A stretch of 64,000 nt of DNA from Oegoconia quadripuncta (GCA_949316235.1 OX438758.1:14603731-14667730), one strand, 5' to 3'; positions 43,214 through 54,369 are shown, counted from the first letter of the stretch. Notes: generated by a model from the sequence alone, not told the origin. Numbers and translations: made by a program.

Positions 43214-46200
43214 TAAATTTAAATAATAACGGCGTTCTAAAATTGCCTCATATAGAACTCCCTGAAATCAATGGACGTTTCATGATCGACACAGGTAGTA
43301 CACGATCTTTTATACGTCCAGACATAGCGGATAAGTTCTTTACCAACTATATATACCCTGAAATATTCGAAGTGGTTAGCACCCACGCTAGCAGCCATCA
43401 CAATGAAGTGGTTTATATTCCCTTACTCAAAACCTTTAAAAGCACGGACTGTCACAAATTCTATGTCTATAATGTGGATAGTAATTATGAAGGCTTGATT
43501 GGTTCCGATCTCCTGAAACAACTTGATGCTAACATCGATATGAAAAATCAGGTATTAAAAACACGAAGTGCTGAAATTCCGATAATATACAGCCCTCCTT
43601 ATGAAATTCAGCTTGATGCTCGATCTGAAACAAAGGTCAAAGTCCCTGTAGATTTGAAAAATGGCGAGGCTATATTAAATTACATAGATTTTGGTAACGG
43701 CGTGAGGGCACCCACCGCCTTAGTGAAATGTGAAAACGGTTTTGCGACCACTATTATTCAAAATGTGTCCTCTGAAAGAGTAACACTGAAGTTTTCAAAG
43801 CCACATAGAGTCGAAAGTTATGAGAGCGTGCCATGTAGGGTCAACTTTAATGAAACGAATAATTACGAAATAGACCAACTACTGAAAGAGAACCTGTCAA
43901 AATTACGCTTAGACCACATGAATAACGAAGAGCGTGTTAGAATAAGTAATTTATGCCAGGAATACAGAGATATCTTCTACTGCGAACATTTACCACTTAC
44001 ATTCACGAACCAAGTGAAACACAAAATCAGGACGTCCAATGAAGACCCTATATATATAAAGCCGTATAGACAACCGCCAACCCAAGCGGCTGAAATTAGG
44101 AGCCAAGTAGAAAAACTGCTGAAAGATAACGTTATACAGGAGTCTCACTCCCCGTGGAGTGCCCCCGTTCATATTGTTCCTAAGAAAATAGATGCTTCTG
44201 GCCAACAAAAGTATCGTATGGTCATTGATTACAGAAGACTTAATGAGATCACGACTGATGATAAATACCCATTACCCCACATTACTGATTTATTTGACAA
44301 GCTTGGCAAAAGCGCCTACTTCACTGTGCTGGACCTAGCCAGCGGATATCATCAGATAGAAATCGATGAGTCAGACCGCCCAAAGACGGCCTTTTCAACC
44401 CAATTCGGCCATTACGAATTCCTTCGGATGCCGTTTGGCTTGAAAACAGCCCCAGCAACTTTCCAGCGAGCTATGGACAACGTCTTGAGGGGTCTTCAAG
44501 GTATCCACTGCCTTATCTATCTTGATGATATCATTATATTCTCTTCAAGTCTTGACGAACATATAAACAAACTTAGGGCTATTTTTGACCGACTACGACA
44601 GACCAATTTAAAGGTACAATTAGACAAGTCTGAATTCCTTAGTAAGGAAGTTACTTACCTTGGACACACCATTACTCCTGACGGACTGAGACCCAACGAC
44701 GACAAGATTGAGGCTGTCTTGAAATATCCAGTACCAAAGACAACCACTGAGATAAAGAGTTTCCTTGGTCTTATTGGTTATTATCGAAAATTTGTGAAGG
44801 ACTTTTCTAAAATTACTAAACCGATGACAAACTGCTTAAAGAAAAACAAGAAAATTGTAATCGATGAAGAATATTTAAACTCATTTGAAAAATGCAAGGA
44901 ACTCCTGACAAACGCGCCTCTTTTGCAATACCCCGACTTTTCAAGACCCTTCCTACTGACTACTGACGCATCTAATTATGCCCTGGGAGCAGTACTGTCT
45001 CAAGGATCCGTGGGTCAGGACAAACCCATAGCATTCGCTAGCCGAACCCTGAATGAGGCTGAAACGCGTTACAGTGCTATTGAAAAAGAATTGCTGGCCA
45101 TTGTATGGGCAGTTAAACACTTCAGGCCATATTTATATGGTAATAAGTTTCTGGTTTACACGGATCACCAACCTTTAGCATGGCTCGACTCTCTTAAGGA
45201 ACCCAACACTAAACTGACTAGATGGAAATTGAGATTAGGAGAATACGACTTTGAGGTAAAACATAAGAAGGGCAAGCAGAACACTAACGCTGATGCACTC
45301 TCTCGAATAAGGTTAAATGCCTTAGATACCAAAAAGGAAGACACCGACTCCATGAAAGTAAACGTTGACGATGATGAACAAGACCTTAACGAGTATATTG
45401 AAAAGCTGACTAGTGATATAAACAAATTAGGAAAACAAATCAATCCAAATAGTCAAACCCGAACTGCTACACCAGTGTCCACATCCTCAGATTCTGAAAA
45501 AACTAAAAGTGTTAAGTCTTGTATCTCGATATCTTCAGATTCCACCCTATCTCAAACGTCATATCCGATTCCGTCTATTAGCGGTTCAGATTCTAACCAG
45601 TCTAGAACTGAAACCAAACATTCAGCCCGTGACTTAGATACTGATGGTATACCCATAATCCACGAAGCAATTGATACGAAACCTAACCAAATATTGATCC
45701 ACACCTGGTATAGAAATGAGCTTTCGGTAATTGATATATCTAACAAAAAACAGAAAATTCTTCAAGTACATTTACCTGTAAAGAAACCTGATTTAATAAA
45801 ACAGTTTTTAAAAGAATATATAAGACCTAAAGTTAAACTTTTTATATATTTCGAAGATCCCGAACATAGGCGCGAATTTTCTGAAATCTTTATTACCTTA
45901 TTTAGGAAAGGGACTGTACAGTTATTAGAATGTACTGAAAGAGTCGTATATATTGAAGATGAAAAGGAACAGGAAGCTATAATTAGAAAATATCATCAAG
46001 GAAAAACCAGCCACCGCGGTATTAAAGAAACTTTAATACATTTGAGACGCACATATTTTTGGAATAATATGGAACAAACAGTATCCACAATAATTAACTC
46101 CTGTGACGCGTGTCAAGCGATGAAATATGACCGGAAACCCTTTAAGCCTAAACTTCAATTGACCCAAACACAGACTAGCCCTTTCCAGGAAATCTTTATT

Positions 46201-47028
46201 GATTTATTCTCCATAGACGGTAAACGTTTTTTAACTATCGTGGACGCGTTTAGTAAGCTTGGGCAAGCCTTTGAAATCCCTGACCGCTCCACTCCTGAAG
46301 TAGTTAGAGCCCTCATAAAATATTTTTCTTTTTATGGAACCCCAAATAGAATCAGCGCAGACCCTGGATCAGAATTTAATAACCAACTGATGAAGGAAAT
46401 GCTGTCATTCTATCAAATAGATCTTCACATAGGGACTCCTAATAATCCCAACTCTATGGGTATAGTAGAACGTTTTCACTCTACAATTTTAGAAATATAT
46501 CGTCTCGCAAGATACGAACACAAAATTACCGATGCCGCATCTATTATGACATACGCAATAATGTCATATAACCAAACTATACACTCCACAACCGGTCTAA
46601 CCCCCTTCGAGGTCACATTTGGACATACGGAATCCAATAACCCTTTCCATGTCAATTTTGATAAACAATTCACACAACAACTTGTTAAGGAGCATTCAAA
46701 ACGAACTAGGTTTCTATACAAGCACTTAACAGATAAGATCATAGCAACAAAGGAAAGGACACGTGAGAAGAAAGGTGGGGAGACAGAGTTCAATATAAGC
46801 GAAGGAGATAATATTTATATAAAGGGAGTAAATACACGACGCAGTAAGGATAAGCCTAGGTACCAGAAAGTAATGGCTGAGGGGGAAATCGTTAGGAATG
46901 TAATCCCGGTACGCACGCAAACTCGTCACACCAAAGCACCCATTAAAGACATAAAACGCCCTTCTCAGGTTCGCCCTGTTGCTGGTCCCAGCAATGACGA
47001 TTCACGGCCTTCAACTTCAAAGGATTGA
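43177..47028 (+). CDS. Gypsy pol: protease, RT, RNase H, integrase
   Basis: An intact 1283-codon frame. Protease has FMIDTGSTRSFI near residue 35. Reverse transcriptase has FTVLDLASGYHQIEI, FLRMPFGLKTAPATF and CLIYLDDIIIFS. RNase H has LLTTDASNYALGAVLSQ and YTDHQPLAWL. Integrase has an HHCC finger (H and H before SCDACQ) and a DDE core with D in FIDLFSIDG, D in RISADPGSEF and E in MGIVERFHST. A serine-rich linker of about 100 residues separates RNase H from integrase. There is no ATG at the start, consistent with expression by -1 frameshift from gag. Confidence 0.93.
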   Translation: MYSGLGTEPPEVINLNNNGVLKLPHIELPEINGRFMIDTGSTRSFIRPDIADKFFTNYIYPEIFEVVSTHASSHHNEVVYIPLLKTFKSTDCHKFYVYNVDSNYEGLIGSDLLKQLDANIDMKNQVLKTRSAEIPIIYSPPYEIQLDARSETKVKVPVDLKNGEAILNYIDFGNGVRAPTALVKCENGFATTIIQNVSSERVTLKFSKPHRVESYESVPCRVNFNETNNYEIDQLLKENLSKLRLDHMNNEERVRISNLCQEYRDIFYCEHLPLTFTNQVKHKIRTSNEDPIYIKPYRQPPTQAAEIRSQVEKLLKDNVIQESHSPWSAPVHIVPKKIDASGQQKYRMVIDYRRLNEITTDDKYPLPHITDLFDKLGKSAYFTVLDLASGYHQIEIDESDRPKTAFSTQFGHYEFLRMPFGLKTAPATFQRAMDNVLRGLQGIHCLIYLDDIIIFSSSLDEHINKLRAIFDRLRQTNLKVQLDKSEFLSKEVTYLGHTITPDGLRPNDDKIEAVLKYPVPKTTTEIKSFLGLIGYYRKFVKDFSKITKPMTNCLKKNKKIVIDEEYLNSFEKCKELLTNAPLLQYPDFSRPFLLTTDASNYALGAVLSQGSVGQDKPIAFASRTLNEAETRYSAIEKELLAIVWAVKHFRPYLYGNKFLVYTDHQPLAWLDSLKEPNTKLTRWKLRLGEYDFEVKHKKGKQNTNADALSRIRLNALDTKKEDTDSMKVNVDDDEQDLNEYIEKLTSDINKLGKQINPNSQTRTATPVSTSSDSEKTKSVKSCISISSDSTLSQTSYPIPSISGSDSNQSRTETKHSARDLDTDGIPIIHEAIDTKPNQILIHTWYRNELSVIDISNKKQKILQVHLPVKKPDLIKQFLKEYIRPKVKLFIYFEDPEHRREFSEIFITLFRKGTVQLLECTERVVYIEDEKEQEAIIRKYHQGKTSHRGIKETLIHLRRTYFWNNMEQTVSTIINSCDACQAMKYDRKPFKPKLQLTQTQTSPFQEIFIDLFSIDGKRFLTIVDAFSKLGQAFEIPDRSTPEVVRALIKYFSFYGTPNRISADPGSEFNNQLMKEMLSFYQIDLHIGTPNNPNSMGIVERFHSTILEIYRLARYEHKITDAASIMTYAIMSYNQTIHSTTGLTPFEVTFGHTESNNPFHVNFDKQFTQQLVKEHSKRTRFLYKHLTDKIIATKERTREKKGGETEFNISEGDNIYIKGVNTRRSKDKPRYQKVMAEGEIVRNVIPVRTQTRHTKAPIKDIKRPSQVRPVAGPSNDDSRPSTSKD

Positions 47029-49719
47029 GAAGAATCCAGGTATTCTACCAATCAAGGAAGGGACGGCCCTCGTCAGTCACGATAAGTGGCTAGTATTTAA
47101 GATTCTAGATTTAAGTATAATATATGATGAGTTACAGGTTAATGTGAATGGCTATCACGATTTAAATAGGTTAGTCTACGTTCAGTTCCATAAAAATACT
47201 ACAGTCGAGCTTTCCGACATCATTCACCAAGTTGAGCATACCAAGAACATGACCATGGAACGCTATAAGCAATTAGCCCCAGACCCTAGAGTAAAGAGAG
47301 GTCTTCTTAACCCCTTAGGCTCGCTTATCAAAATCATTTCGGGAAATTTAGATAATGAGGACGCTATTAGATATGATAAATTAATCAGTAATATTAAAAG
47401 CAAAATAAAGTACAGAAAAAGATGACCTTAGTTACCGAAATGGTGGGAATTCTCCTCAATACTACAATTATTGTTAAAAACAATCTCATGCAATTAAATG
47501 ACGCTTTTAAACAAATAAATAAAAGTCTCAACAAAATTAATCAAAATCAAATGATAAATCGTCTTAGTACAATATACAGGGCGTCCCAAAGTTATGGGAC
47601 ATGAAGGGGAAGTACCTTAAATATCGTAGATAGTGAATTTTGCTCAAAGAAGACTTTATGTTATTTTTAAAAGTTAGTAATTCTGCATTCATAGATTTTC
47701 TAAAAATTACTTGCTTCGGCTGGGAATCGAACCGACTTAAATGTGAAAAAAAAAACACCCTACTTTTATGATGCCAATCGAAAGAATAGCTAAAAAATAA
47801 TAACTCTGCCTAAGTAACATAGTATTTTAAAAGAAAGGAACAACGGAATAAGATAAGAAACCATTCCGCGGCGGAGCAAGAAAACTTAATTTTCCAACAA
47901 GATGGAGCTCCGGCTCATAATAGTCGGAGAGCAGCAGATTTTCTAAATGAATGTTTTCCTACATGGATTGGTACAAATGGACCGATTAGATGGCCGGCCA
48001 GATCCCCGGACCTCACACCATTAGATTTCTTCTTTTGGGGATACGTGAAAGATATGCTATACAAAAAGCGATACGAGAACGTAGGCGAGTTGCAAACAGA
48101 ATTGTGCCATATCACATCGAGTGTTCACCATAAAATGATTAGAAAATCAACAGGCAGCGGGCTCATTAAAAGATTGGCGATTTGCGTAAGACAAGAGGGA
48201 TCACATTTTGAGCATTTAATTAATTAATTTACAAAAAAATACCTACTTAATTGACTACGGCAGTTTCATGTATGTTTTTTATTTGATTAAAATGATTAAT
48301 TTCACGTTGTTCCTTTCTTTTAAAATACTATGTTACTTAGGCAGAGTTATTATTTTTTAGCTATTCTTTCGATTGGCATCATAAAAGTAGGGTGTCTTTT
48401 TTTTCACATTTAAGTCGGTTCGATTCCCAGCCGAAACAAGTAATTTTTAGAAAATCTATGAATGCAGAATTACTAACTTTTAAAAATAACATAAAGTCTT
48501 CTTTGAGCAAAATTCACTATCTACGATATTTAAGGTACTTCCCCTTCATGTCCCATAACTTTGGGACGCCCTGTATAGTCTATTTTTACATAACTTTCAG
48601 TCCATTTGCATAAGGTTGGATGAGATTGAGACTGCTGTTGCATTTAGTAGACTAAGAATCTTACATCAATCTATAATTAATACAGATGAGCTGTCTGAAT
48701 TACTGAAATCCATTGAAACAACTGAAAAACTTGTATATCCCTCTAAACCCGAGAATTTAGTGAAAATAGAGCAAACCATAGAGCTTAAGTCTTATTATAG
48801 GAGAAATGAAATAATATTTGTATTAGAAATACCACTAGTTAAAATAGAATCGTACTTTTACTATAAAATTGTTCCCTTACCTATTTCCAAAATTTCTTCA
48901 GACCAAACCCTCATCATCCTACCTAAATACTCTTACCTCATAGTGAAAGGTTTGAAGGCTCACCCGTTGACCAAGCCATGCCGGGAGATCGAAGAGTCCT
49001 TGTTTCTCTGCCAGGAGGAAAATACCATGCTGCCAGTCGAGGACAGGTGTATTACAGATTTAATGCAATACTCCACGAACATCTCTTGCACTCAAATCCC
49101 AGTACATTATGAAGGAGTGAAAATTGAACTAATCCAGGAAAACAGATGGGTTTTATATTCAAAGAAAGGCATAGAGCTCACGCGAATGTGTGATAATGAA
49201 GTGATTAGGTATACAATAGAAGGCACTTACCTACTAACCATTGATGATAACTGTGAATTAAAAATAGCGGAATATGTTTTGCGAAGACACCGATTCGAGG
49301 GGAAACAGATGATTTACCCCAAACTGCCAATAGTGAATTTCCCGAGTAAATTATCCGTAAACACCGTATTGGATCAAAAACCAGTGAAGCTGGATGGAAT
49401 TGACCTCACTAACTTGAAGCTATTGACCTATGCTGTGAAGAAAATTCAAAGTGATAGTGAAAAGGACGTGAAAAGTGTAGTGGACATAGAAAGTATTAGT
49501 GTTGGAACAATTATCTTGTACCTTATTTTTATTATAAGTTTGTTATCATTTGTTTTACTTAGATTTAATTTATGTAACATTCGACGTCATCTGCGCCAAA
49601 AAATGCACTCAGATGACATCGAACTTAAGGAGGGAGGAGTCATGCAGACTCTACCGCCCACGCGCTCTGCGATAGCGCCCGAGCAGACGTCCGAACCGCG
49701 GACTCAGCGCATTTTATAA
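46979..49719 (+). pseudogene. Gypsy env, interrupted
   Basis: The N-terminal part (46979-47425) overlaps the end of pol and contains a furin-type site RVKR followed by a glycine/leucine-rich fusion-peptide-like stretch. A frame change near 47405 leads to 47422-47576. The gene is then interrupted by the 997-bp inverted-repeat element at 47577-48573 and resumes to 49719. The C-terminal part has cysteines, a membrane anchor (TIILYLIFIISLLSFVLL) and a tail read through the start of the 3' LTR. Insect errantivirus envelopes descend from a baculovirus-type fusion protein (family knowledge). This copy cannot make envelope. Confidence 0.85.
47577..48573 (+). mobile_element. Tc1/mariner-type element with 269-bp inverted repeats
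   Basis: Nearly perfect inverted repeats of about 269 bp (47577-47845 and 48305-48573) start CAGGGCGTCCCAAAG and are flanked by TA duplications (47575-47576 and 48574-48575). The middle encodes only the C-terminal catalytic part of a transposase (47885-48227): FQQDGAPAHNS with the second aspartate and WPARSPDLTPLDFFFWGYVK with the third acidic residue. It is therefore a shortened, non-autonomous copy. Confidence 0.92.
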
Positions 49720-49852
49720 GATAAGGGCTTCCTGCGTGGAGCCTGGGATTAGTTTTAAGACACAATAATAAAATCAGTCTCTATCGAGAGGTTGACAGCT
49801 AACCTCGTCTCTTCTTTTTAAAAAGCCCTCTCTCCGAAGTCGCGACAAATCT
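49638..49852 (+). repeat. Gypsy 3' LTR
   Basis: 215 bp. It includes the last codons and stop of env, and is preceded by the polypurine tract at 49627-49637. Confidence 0.93.
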
Positions 49853-49989
49853 ACCTAGTACCTACTGTTTATGTAATGTATGCAATATAGGCTCAATCAA
49901 TGGCACATTTTTTTTTCATAACCTATAAACAACATTACGAACAATATAGTAGATAGGTAGGTACTATTTATAAATTGTAAAAAACTTAC

Positions 49990-50127
49990 TATCATTGGAG
50001 ATATCCACTCGCAGATTACAGAGATGACTCTGGTATCAAGTTCGAAAACAAGGTGATGCCGAAGTGTGTTAACGCATATATTACAATTCACACAGTTAAT
50101 CCGTGACATATTTCGCGAATTCGGCAT
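49990..50127 (-). CDS. Possible first exon of the DDE transposase
   Basis: An ATG at 50127 opens 46 codons with a zinc-like pattern (INCVNCNICVNTLRHHL and VICEW) similar in spacing to the CxxC modules of the main transposase exons, followed at phase 0 by a GTAAGT donor. It lies on the far side of the gypsy element, which would then sit in an intron. The exon linking it to 40123 has not been found, so this is a proposal. Confidence 0.45.
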
Positions 50128-50884
50128 AGTTGCTGCTTTCACACAACACACAATTAGATACTTCGGTCTGGCTCACAAAGAACTGAGACTCCGTGAACAA
50201 TACAGAATTCCAAATCAATGGCAAGCAAAGTGTCCGGTAATAACACGCACAGGGTCGTCGTTGAAGCAGATAACGGAGTCCATAAAACAAGCAAAGGTCG
50301 CAAAAACAAAGGACAGCTAAAAATCGCACAGTACGCATCAGAGTAAACACCAAGATCGACTGCAAAGATCAATAACGCTCCATTTTTACCGCCGCGCGGC
50401 GCCCCCGTTGAGCGAGAAAAGCCCGCGTCCCCCCCCACATCGCGTTTAGTTCCTGTGACGTGACCATAGATAATTGTAGTTGCTACACGGCGTTCCATTT
50501 TGCACAAATAAATTAAATACATTTATCTTACAAAATCGTTAAATGAGAAGATCACGACTGATTATTTTTACCAGGTGAATTGATGCTACTTATTTACCTA
50601 TTTTTCTGTTTATTAAAGTATTTAATCTTGCTAGTAGAAAGGAATATACTTTTTAAATAGTGAAATGAAACGTAAAGTGGCAAGCAGGTGCGTTCAGAGT
50701 ATTTGCTCCTAATTACGAACCACAATAAATAATTTACTAAATAAAATAAATATCTTTAAAACATGGCCATGTCTTGATATAATCATTATGTATAATGAAG
50801 TAACATAAATTCATACATTTTTTCATATATTTTCCATTTTAAGACACCCTCTAGATCACTTCAGGTCCATAGTGGCCAAGATTC
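50128..50884. other. 5' region of DDE transposon
   Basis: This is the presumed promoter and leader side of the transposase gene, with a GC-rich patch (50390-50445). Several short open frames occur, but none shows a recognisable motif. Confidence 0.4.
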
Positions 50885-51426
50885 TTTCAATTTTGATGAG
50901 ATGGCTGGCGTTGTTATTTGCAGACATAGATATGTAAGAAGTTCCACCATTGCTCGATTGGCTAACGGAACTTGACAAAGATGGTTTCTTTTTTTTCTTT
51001 GGTTTTTCAAAAAAATGTTCAATGCTGTTGGATAGCTTTTGAGCCTTTGGTTTCCTTTTCGCCTGTATTTCTTGATTTTCATCATCGCTTATAGAAGGGT
51101 AGTAATAATTTTTCAGAGTATAATCGAATGTATCCGATGTCGCAGAAGGCTGAAACAAATGCGATTAGATATAAAAATGTGAATTCATTAGATACGTGAG
51201 TGAGAAATGTAACCAGACGTTTTGTTTCGAGTTATTGGGAAAAACTTTGTTATATCACATGATAATTAAAATGAAAAGATGTTTAATATGTTTAAAAATA
51301 AAACAACACAAGTTTTAATTTTTCAAATCACACTGAAGATGAATTTTTATAACATTTAGACTTATCTCACAAATAAAAATTTTGCAATTTACAAAACTGT
51401 ATGATAATAAAATAACTCACATCCAT
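50885..51426 (-). pseudogene. Gene A (unit 7), N-terminal part
   Basis: Exon 1 (51421-51426), the 271-bp intron (51150-51420) and the first part of exon 2 (50885-51149) are intact with their TATA box. Translation would run about ten codons into the DDE transposon and stop. Confidence 0.9.
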
Positions 51427-51492
51427 TATGGTGACTGATTCACAAAATGTTAAAGAATGGTAAATTTTTAAGTTGTTTGGCGGTTTATATAG
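50885..51492 (-). repeat. Array unit 7, right part
   Basis: The remainder of the split unit. It resumes with TTTCAATTTTG, directly continuous with CATCATAAA at 36567, and ends at the usual boundary. Confidence 0.95.
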
Positions 51493-52123
51493 AAAACTTT
51501 CGAGCAAGTTTGAACATGTTTAATATGCACCTGCCCTAACCCTTTTCTTTAGTGTGAACCATTAAGGTATGATTTATTACATGAGACTAAATTTTTTCAC
51601 CCTCCAAAAAATACCAACGATTGCGCGGTGTTTTGAGCAAACGGTTTTTTCATCACGAAACTTTGGTTAATTTATAACATGATTTTGACGTTGATGGCAT
51701 CTACGTTCACATAAAGAAACCAATTTTATTACAATCTCTCGATTAATTACACGAGGCTACCCAAAAACGCGAACCGTTCTGTATCACCTTATGTCACGTT
51801 CGGGTATCCCACGGCAATAAATTCTATATTTTTTCATAAAAATTCGCGTATCTTGACAATCTTCACACGACCTCATGCACCTGCGTATCACCTTGTGTCA
51901 CGATCACAATAAATTCTATATTTTTTTCATAAAGATTCCTCATGCACCTGCGTGCTTATCACATAAAAAACCTGTCCGTTGAATGCACAATGGAATACGG
52001 TGTTGTTTTTACAAAATAACTTAGCCTAACACAACAAGAGAACTAAAAGTATACACTAACTTAATCTAACAAAAATAACTTAAATTTCTAATTAAAAGCT
52101 AACTTAATATAAACACTCACTCA

Positions 52124-52447
52124 CTAATTCTCTGTACTATCGTCATCCTCTTCGATTGTATAAAATTTAGGGGGCTCCATGCAATTTAGATACTGCTCAT
52201 CGGAGGGCTCGTAAGCATCCATCGTAATTCCCACATCTTCATCATCATCGTATCTCCCCCATTCACCTTCTTCTTCTTCATCTTCCGTCATTGCCGGCGT
52301 CAGCGGATTGTAATTCACTGGCACCCAGTCCGGCAAAATTGGTGGACTATATCCATTAGTTGTAGGGCAGTAATCCATCAAAACAAAATAACTAGCACAT
52401 TCTTCACAAGTACACTGGCAACAACATGTAGTACAACAGCTATACAT
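52124..52447 (-). CDS. Gene B (unit 8)
   Basis: An intact 107-residue subtype: serine to proline in MDYCPTTNG, one glutamate fewer (EEEEGEWGR), and phenylalanine to serine in EPSDEQ. Confidence 0.7.
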   Translation of the reverse strand: MYSCCTTCCCQCTCEECASYFVLMDYCPTTNGYSPPILPDWVPVNYNPLTPAMTEDEEEEGEWGRYDDDEDVGITMDAYEPSDEQYLNCMEPPKFYTIEEDDDSTEN

Positions 52448-52612
52448 TATAATAATTATTATTGGATGGTGTTACGTTCGGCTCAGGCTGAATGAACAGT
52501 GAATATCGGTCGAAGGCGTCAGAAAGCTTTATATACGCACAGCTACAAAACCCCCAAAGGGCGGGGGGTTTATCGAGTGATTTATGTTGTTATTTTAATT
52601 GACAATCACATT

Positions 52613-53348
52613 TTACTCTGTTGATTCGAAGAAGTATTTTTTGCAATCATCGCTTTCTGAAATTTGTTTAGTTATATTGAATATAACATCTCGAATGTTT
52701 TGGTATGTTTTATCATTCTCGGATTGAGTGTAATATTTGACGCGTAAATCAACATTCTTCCAATGATCTTTGATGGATATATCCTTTAATTTCTTGACAT
52801 CATAAATTTCAATTTTGATGAGATGGCTGGCGTTGTTATTTGCAGACATAGATATGTAAGAAGTTCCACCATTGCTCGATTGGCTAACGGAACTTGACAA
52901 AGATGGTTTCTTTTTTTTCTTTGGTTTTTCAAAAAAATGTTCAATGCTGTTGGATAGCTTTTGAGCCTTTGGTTTCCTTTTCGCCTGTATTTCTTGCTTT
53001 TCATCATCGCTTATGGAAGGGTAGTAATAATTTTTCAGAGTATAATCGAATGTATCCGATGTCGCAGAAGGCTGAAACAAATGCGATTAGATATAAAAAT
53101 GTGAATTCATTAGATACGTGAGTGAGAAATGTAACCAGACGTTTTGTTTCGAGTTATTGGGAAAAACTTTGTTATATCACATGATAATTAAAATGAAAAG
53201 ATGTTTAATATGTTTAAAAATAAAACAACACAAGTTTTAATTTTTCAAATCACACTGAAGATGAATTTTTATAACATTTAGACTTATCTCACAAATAAAA
53301 ATTTTGCAATTTACAAAACTGTATGATAATAAAATAACTCACATCCAT
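52613..53348 (-). CDS. Gene A (unit 8)
   Basis: Exon 1 is 53343-53348, the intron 53072-53342 and exon 2 52613-53071. Two changes from unit 2: asparagine to lysine (DDEKQEIQ) and cysteine to serine (YYTQSENDK). Confidence 0.72.
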
Positions 53349-54045
53349 TATGGTGACTGATTCACAAAATGTTAAAGAATGGTAAATTTTTAAGTTGTTT
53401 GGCGGTTTATATAGAAAACTTTCGAGCAAGTTTGAACATGTTTAATATGCACCTGCCCTAACCCTTTTCTTTAGTGTGAACCATTAAGGTATGATTTATT
53501 ACATGAGACTAAATTTTTTCACCCTCCAAAAAATACCAACGATTGCGCGGTGTTTTGAGCAAACGGTTTTTTCATCACGAAACTTTGGTTAATTTATAAC
53601 ATGATTTTGACGTTGATGGCATCTACGTTCACATAAAGAAACCAATTTTATTACAATCTCTCGATTAATTACACGAGGCTACCCAAAAACGCGAACCGTT
53701 CTGTATCACCTTATGTCACGTTCGGGTATCCCACGGCAATAAATTCTATATTTTTTCATAAAAATTCGCGTATCTTGACAATCTTCACACGACCTCATGC
53801 ACCTGCGTATCACCTTGTGTCACGATCACAATAAATTCTATATTTTTTTCATAAAGATTCCTCATGCACCTGCGTGCTTATCACATAAAAAACCTGTCCG
53901 TTGAATGCACAATGGAATACGGTGTTGTTTTTACAAAATAACTTAGCCTAACACAACAAGAGAACTAAAAGTATACACTAACTTAATCTAACAAAAATAA
54001 CTTAAATTTCTAATTAAAAGCTAACTTAATATAAACACTCACTCA

Positions 54046-54369
54046 CTAATTCTCTGTACTATCGTCATCCTCTTCGATTGTATAAAATTTAGGGGGCTCC
54101 ATGCAATTTAGATACTGCTCATCGGAGGGCTCGTAAGCATCCATCGTAATTCCCACATCTTCATCATCATCGTATCTCCCCCATTCACCTTCTTCTTCTT
54201 CATCTTCCGTCATTGCCGGCGTCAGCGGATTGTAATTCACTGGCACCCAGTCCGGCAAAATTGGTGGACTATATCCATTAGTTGTAGGGCAGTAATCCAT
54301 CAAAACAAAATAACTAGCACATTCTTCACAAGTACACTGGCAACAACATGTAGTACAACAGCTATACAT
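54046..54369 (-). CDS. Gene B (unit 9)
   Basis: Identical in protein to unit 8 (107 residues). Confidence 0.7.
   Translation of the reverse strand: MYSCCTTCCCQCTCEECASYFVLMDYCPTTNGYSPPILPDWVPVNYNPLTPAMTEDEEEEGEWGRYDDDEDVGITMDAYEPSDEQYLNCMEPPKFYTIEEDDDSTEN

Larger units (their letters stand above)
41364..49852 (+). mobile_element. Errantivirus-like gypsy LTR retrotransposon with env
   Basis: Two 215-bp LTRs (41364-41578 and 49638-49852) are identical by eye and start AGTCATGC. A 4-bp target duplication ACCT flanks the element (41360-41363 and 49853-49856). A primer binding site TGGCGCAGCCGGTAGGA, of the serine-tRNA type used by 17.6/297-like elements, starts at 41578, and a purine tract AAGGAGGGAGG precedes the right LTR. 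Order is gag, pol, env, as in insect errantiviruses. Pol is intact, gag has two compensating indels, and env is broken. Identical LTRs imply a very recent insertion. It lies in an intron of the DDE transposase gene, in opposite orientation. Confidence 0.93.
36568..50884 (-). mobile_element. DDE transposon with SWIM-type transposase, host of gypsy insertion
   Basis: The ends carry imperfect inverted repeats: GAACATCGGCCACTTTCCA at 36568 and its counterpart GAATCTTGGCCACTATGGA ending at 50884 (13 of 19 match). The flanking array sequence joins exactly, so no target duplication is visible. Without the nested gypsy element the transposon is about 5.8 kb. It encodes a multi-exon transposase on the minus strand (37709 to about 50127) with an IS5/Harbinger-like DDE core. 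The 987 bases between 36568 and 37554 hold nothing I can name. The family may be an undescribed branch of the Harbinger/IS5 group. Confidence 0.75.
51493..53414 (-). repeat. Array unit 8
   Basis: A complete 1922-bp unit of a distinct subtype shared with units 9 and 10: a shorter CTCACT tract, AATTATTATT before gene B, AAAGCTTTATA at the gene B TATA, and shared protein changes. Confidence 0.96.

Noticed and set aside
47564..47758. Two near-identical small proteins at 47564-47758 and 48392-48613
   Set aside because: They are the two arms of the 269-bp inverted repeat read from opposite strands.
50154..50522. A 122-residue frame upstream of the DDE transposase
   Set aside because: No motif and no plausible splice link; composition does not look coding, and a better exon candidate overlaps on the same strand.
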